This document shows, piece by piece, positions 13,705 to 15,452 of a DNA stretch of 15,452 nucleotides (the stretch's first letter is position 1; each line of letters starts with the position of its first letter). The notes beneath the pieces were generated by a model. That model saw only the letters and a program-made list of their open reading frames with translations, was not told the origin of the DNA and did not search any database. The DNA is from Bacillota bacterium (GTDB taxonomy: Bacteria; Bacillota; Clostridia; Tissierellales; Sedimentibacteraceae), in the NCBI GenBank assembly GCA_023425285.1, contig JAFACY010000099.1:1-15452 (forward strand), given 5' to 3'. A program made the translations under genes and the position numbers.

Positions 13705-15174
13705 ATGTTCAGGGATAATAAGATTTGGATAGGAAAAAGTGACAAGCGCATATATTTAGAACCCAAAATGGCAAACAGGCATGGTCTTGTGGCAGGAGCC
13801 ACGGGAACGGGAAAGACAGTTACATTGAAGGTTATGGCTGAATCCTTCAGTGAAATGGGAGTGCCCGTATTTCTCGCAGATATAAAGGGAGATCTGGCGA
13901 GCCTTGCGGTACCGGGAGAAGACAATGAAAATATGCAGGAAAGAATTAACCGTTTTGAAATAGATAATTTTACATACAAGCCGTTTCCGGTACAATTCTG
14001 GGATATTTACGGAGAATACGGTCTGCCTGTCAGGACAACCATATCCGAAATGGGTCCCATACTACTTTCAAGAATCCTTAATTTAAACGATACACAATCA
14101 GGCATACTCAATATTATTTTCAGAGTTGCTGACGATAATGGTCTTCTGCTTTTAGATTTAAAGGACCTGCGTTCCATGATTCAATACGTGGGAGATAATG
14201 CAAAGGAGCTTACTTTGCAATACGGAAACATCACCACTCAAAGCATTGGCGCAATTTTAAGGTCACTGATGATGATTGAGGATCAGGGAGGGAACTTCTT
14301 CTTTGGTGAGCCTCAGCTCGACTTTAATGACTGGATGAGAGTTGCTGAGGATGGCAGAGGATACATCAATGTACTTCACAGCGCCAAATTATTTTTAAAC
14401 CCTGCATTGTATTCCACATTCCTTTTGTGGATGCTGTCTGAACTGTTTGAAAATCTGCCCGAAGAGGGAGACCTGGAGCAGCCTAAAATGGTATTTTTCT
14501 TTGACGAAGCACATTTGCTGTTTGATGATGCTCCCAAGGTTTTATTGAATAAAATTGAACAGGTTGTTCGACTCATCCGTTCCAAGGGTGTGGGCTTATA
14601 CTTCGTTACACAAAATCCGAGAGATTTGCCGGATGAAATTCTGGGACAGCTTGGAAACAGGATTCAGCACGCTCTGAGAGCATACACGCCTGCTGACAGA
14701 AAAAAGGTTGTGACCGCTGCCGAAACCTTCCGTACAAATCCGGCATTTGACACTGTTCAGGCAATAACGGAGCTTGCAACCGGAGAAGCTCTCATATCAT
14801 GCTTAGATGAAAAGGGAAGCCCCGGCGTGGTTGAACGCGCCTTCATACTTCCTCCTCAAAGTAAGTTCGGTACCATAGACGATTATTTGAGGAAGCAGAT
14901 TATCACAGGCTCATCTCTGTATTATAAATACAATCAGGAAATTGACAGAGAGTCTGCTTATGAAATACTCATAAAAAGAAACGAACGGGAAATAGAGGAA
15001 ATGAAGCTAGAAAAAGAAAGACTTGAATTGGAGAAAATGAAAGCCAAGGAAGCTAAAAAAAGCAGCAGCCGCATGACTCCCGTTGAAAGAGTTACAAGCT
15101 CTGCTATGAGTGCCATAGGCAGAGAAATAGGCAGATCACTCATCAGAGGCGTTTTAGGCTCTCTGAAAAGATAG
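13705..15174 (+). CDS. HerA/FtsK-like ATPase of the DUF853 (YjgR) family
   Basis: This is a hexameric-type P-loop ATPase of the HerA-FtsK superfamily, which moves along double-stranded DNA in characterised relatives; the DUF853 branch itself is poorly understood. The 489-aa protein has Walker A GATGTGKT (31-38), LADIKGDLASL (57-67), Walker B MVFFFDEAH (262-270) with Asp267 and Glu268, sensor Gln303 in FVTQNPRDLPDEI and an arginine-rich NRIQHALRAYTPADRK (318-333). Residues about 424-452 form a charged coiled coil, followed by a basic tail (MSAIGREIGRSLIRGVLGSL). Length matches E. coli YjgR (about 500 aa). GGGAGG (13692-13697) sets the start. It may be read from the transporter operon and is followed after two bases by yraN. 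Confidence 0.93.
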   Translation: MFRDNKIWIGKSDKRIYLEPKMANRHGLVAGATGTGKTVTLKVMAESFSEMGVPVFLADIKGDLASLAVPGEDNENMQERINRFEIDNFTYKPFPVQFWDIYGEYGLPVRTTISEMGPILLSRILNLNDTQSGILNIIFRVADDNGLLLLDLKDLRSMIQYVGDNAKELTLQYGNITTQSIGAILRSLMMIEDQGGNFFFGEPQLDFNDWMRVAEDGRGYINVLHSAKLFLNPALYSTFLLWMLSELFENLPEEGDLEQPKMVFFFDEAHLLFDDAPKVLLNKIEQVVRLIRSKGVGLYFVTQNPRDLPDEILGQLGNRIQHALRAYTPADRKKVVTAAETFRTNPAFDTVQAITELATGEALISCLDEKGSPGVVERAFILPPQSKFGTIDDYLRKQIITGSSLYYKYNQEIDRESAYEILIKRNEREIEEMKLEKERLELEKMKAKEAKKSSSRMTPVERVTSSAMSAIGREIGRSLIRGVLGSLKR

Positions 15175-15176
15175 AC

Positions 15177-15452
15177 ATGTATGATAAAAATAAGGGCTAC
15201 GAATATGAAAAAATAGCCGAAAGATACCTGCTTGAAAATAAGTTTACAATAGTTGAAAGAAATTTTATCAGCAGGTTCGGTGAAATAGATATAATTGCCG
15301 AAAAGGACGGACGTCTCCATTTTATAGAGGTGAAGGGAAGGAAGAACCTTTCCTTCGGATACCCCAGAGAAGCAGTTACATGGGCGAAGCAAAGAAAGCT
15401 TATAAATGCGGTGAAATACTATTTCATGCTCACTGGCAGGGATGATGTGCCC
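15177..15452 (+). CDS. yraN: YraN (UPF0102) family protein, truncated by the window end
   Basis: An open frame from ATG 15177 runs to the last base, giving 92 residues of a protein usually about 115-125 aa. It matches the UPF0102 pattern: KGYEYEKIAERYLLENKFTI, then ERNFISRFGEIDIIAEKDG, FIEVKGRKN, FGYPREAV and KQRKLINAVKYYF. The arrangement GEID (Asp38) ... Glu51-Val-Lys53 is the PD-(D/E)xK nuclease core, so the protein is predicted to act on nucleic acid, though its substrate is not established. No clear Shine-Dalgarno site precedes it; the start lies two bases after the DUF853 stop, implying translational coupling. In many Firmicutes yraN follows rnhB directly; here about 7 kb intervene. Confidence 0.93.
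   Translation, partial: MYDKNKGYEYEKIAERYLLENKFTIVERNFISRFGEIDIIAEKDGRLHFIEVKGRKNLSFGYPREAVTWAKQRKLINAVKYYFMLTGRDDVP

Overview
The window is a gene-dense, AT-rich (by eye) chromosomal segment with every gene on the + strand. Gene content and order (smc-ftsY ... ylxM-ffh-rpsP-khpA-rimM-trmD-rplS-rbgA-rnhB ... yraN) are those of the conserved core block of Gram-positive Firmicutes. Strong AGGAGG-type ribosome binding sites, ATG starts, a lipoprotein signal peptide and simple U-tract hairpin terminators fit an anaerobic Clostridia-type organism. A Tissierellales or Sedimentibacter-like host is only a guess. No tRNA, rRNA, IS element, CRISPR array or phage gene is visible, and no gene-free stretch exceeds about 130 bases.

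Region 1 (1-1747): the 3' end of smc (chromosome condensation) and complete ftsY (SRP receptor), closed by a terminator. Region 2 (1767-2442): a single DUF6886-family gene, boxed in by two terminators. It looks like a cassette inserted between ftsY and ylxM, which are usually close together. Region 3 (2457-6082): a promoter preceded by two 21-bp-spaced direct repeats with A-tracts drives ylxM-ffh-rpsP-khpA-rimM-trmD, covering protein targeting, 30S assembly and tRNA modification. Region 4 (6086-8112): a second promoter and a structured leader precede rplS. A GC-rich hairpin and then rbgA (50S assembly GTPase) and rnhB follow, ending in a strong terminator whose upstream arm lies inside rnhB. 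The signal peptidase gene lepB, often present between rplS and rbgA in Firmicutes, is absent.

Region 5 (8130-13671): a nucleoside salvage module. It holds deoC (deoxyribose-phosphate aldolase), a BMP-family nucleoside-binding lipoprotein, a double-NBD ABC ATPase and two permeases, in the order of the B. subtilis NupNOPQ guanosine importer. A 13-bp-stem terminator after the lipoprotein gene probably sets a high binding protein to transporter ratio. The inferred logic is import of (deoxy)nucleosides, phosphorolysis by enzymes encoded elsewhere, and cleavage of deoxyribose-5-phosphate by DeoC to acetaldehyde and glyceraldehyde-3-phosphate.

Region 6 (13705-15452): a HerA/FtsK-like DUF853 ATPase gene. 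It is followed after 2 bases by a yraN (UPF0102) gene with a PD-(D/E)xK nuclease-like motif, cut off by the window end. The close pairing of a HerA-type ATPase with a nuclease-fold protein is the most suggestive functional association here. The other points worth a second look are the DUF6886 gene with an antitoxin-like tail, the phased repeats upstream of ylxM-ffh, and the possible rplS autoregulatory leader.
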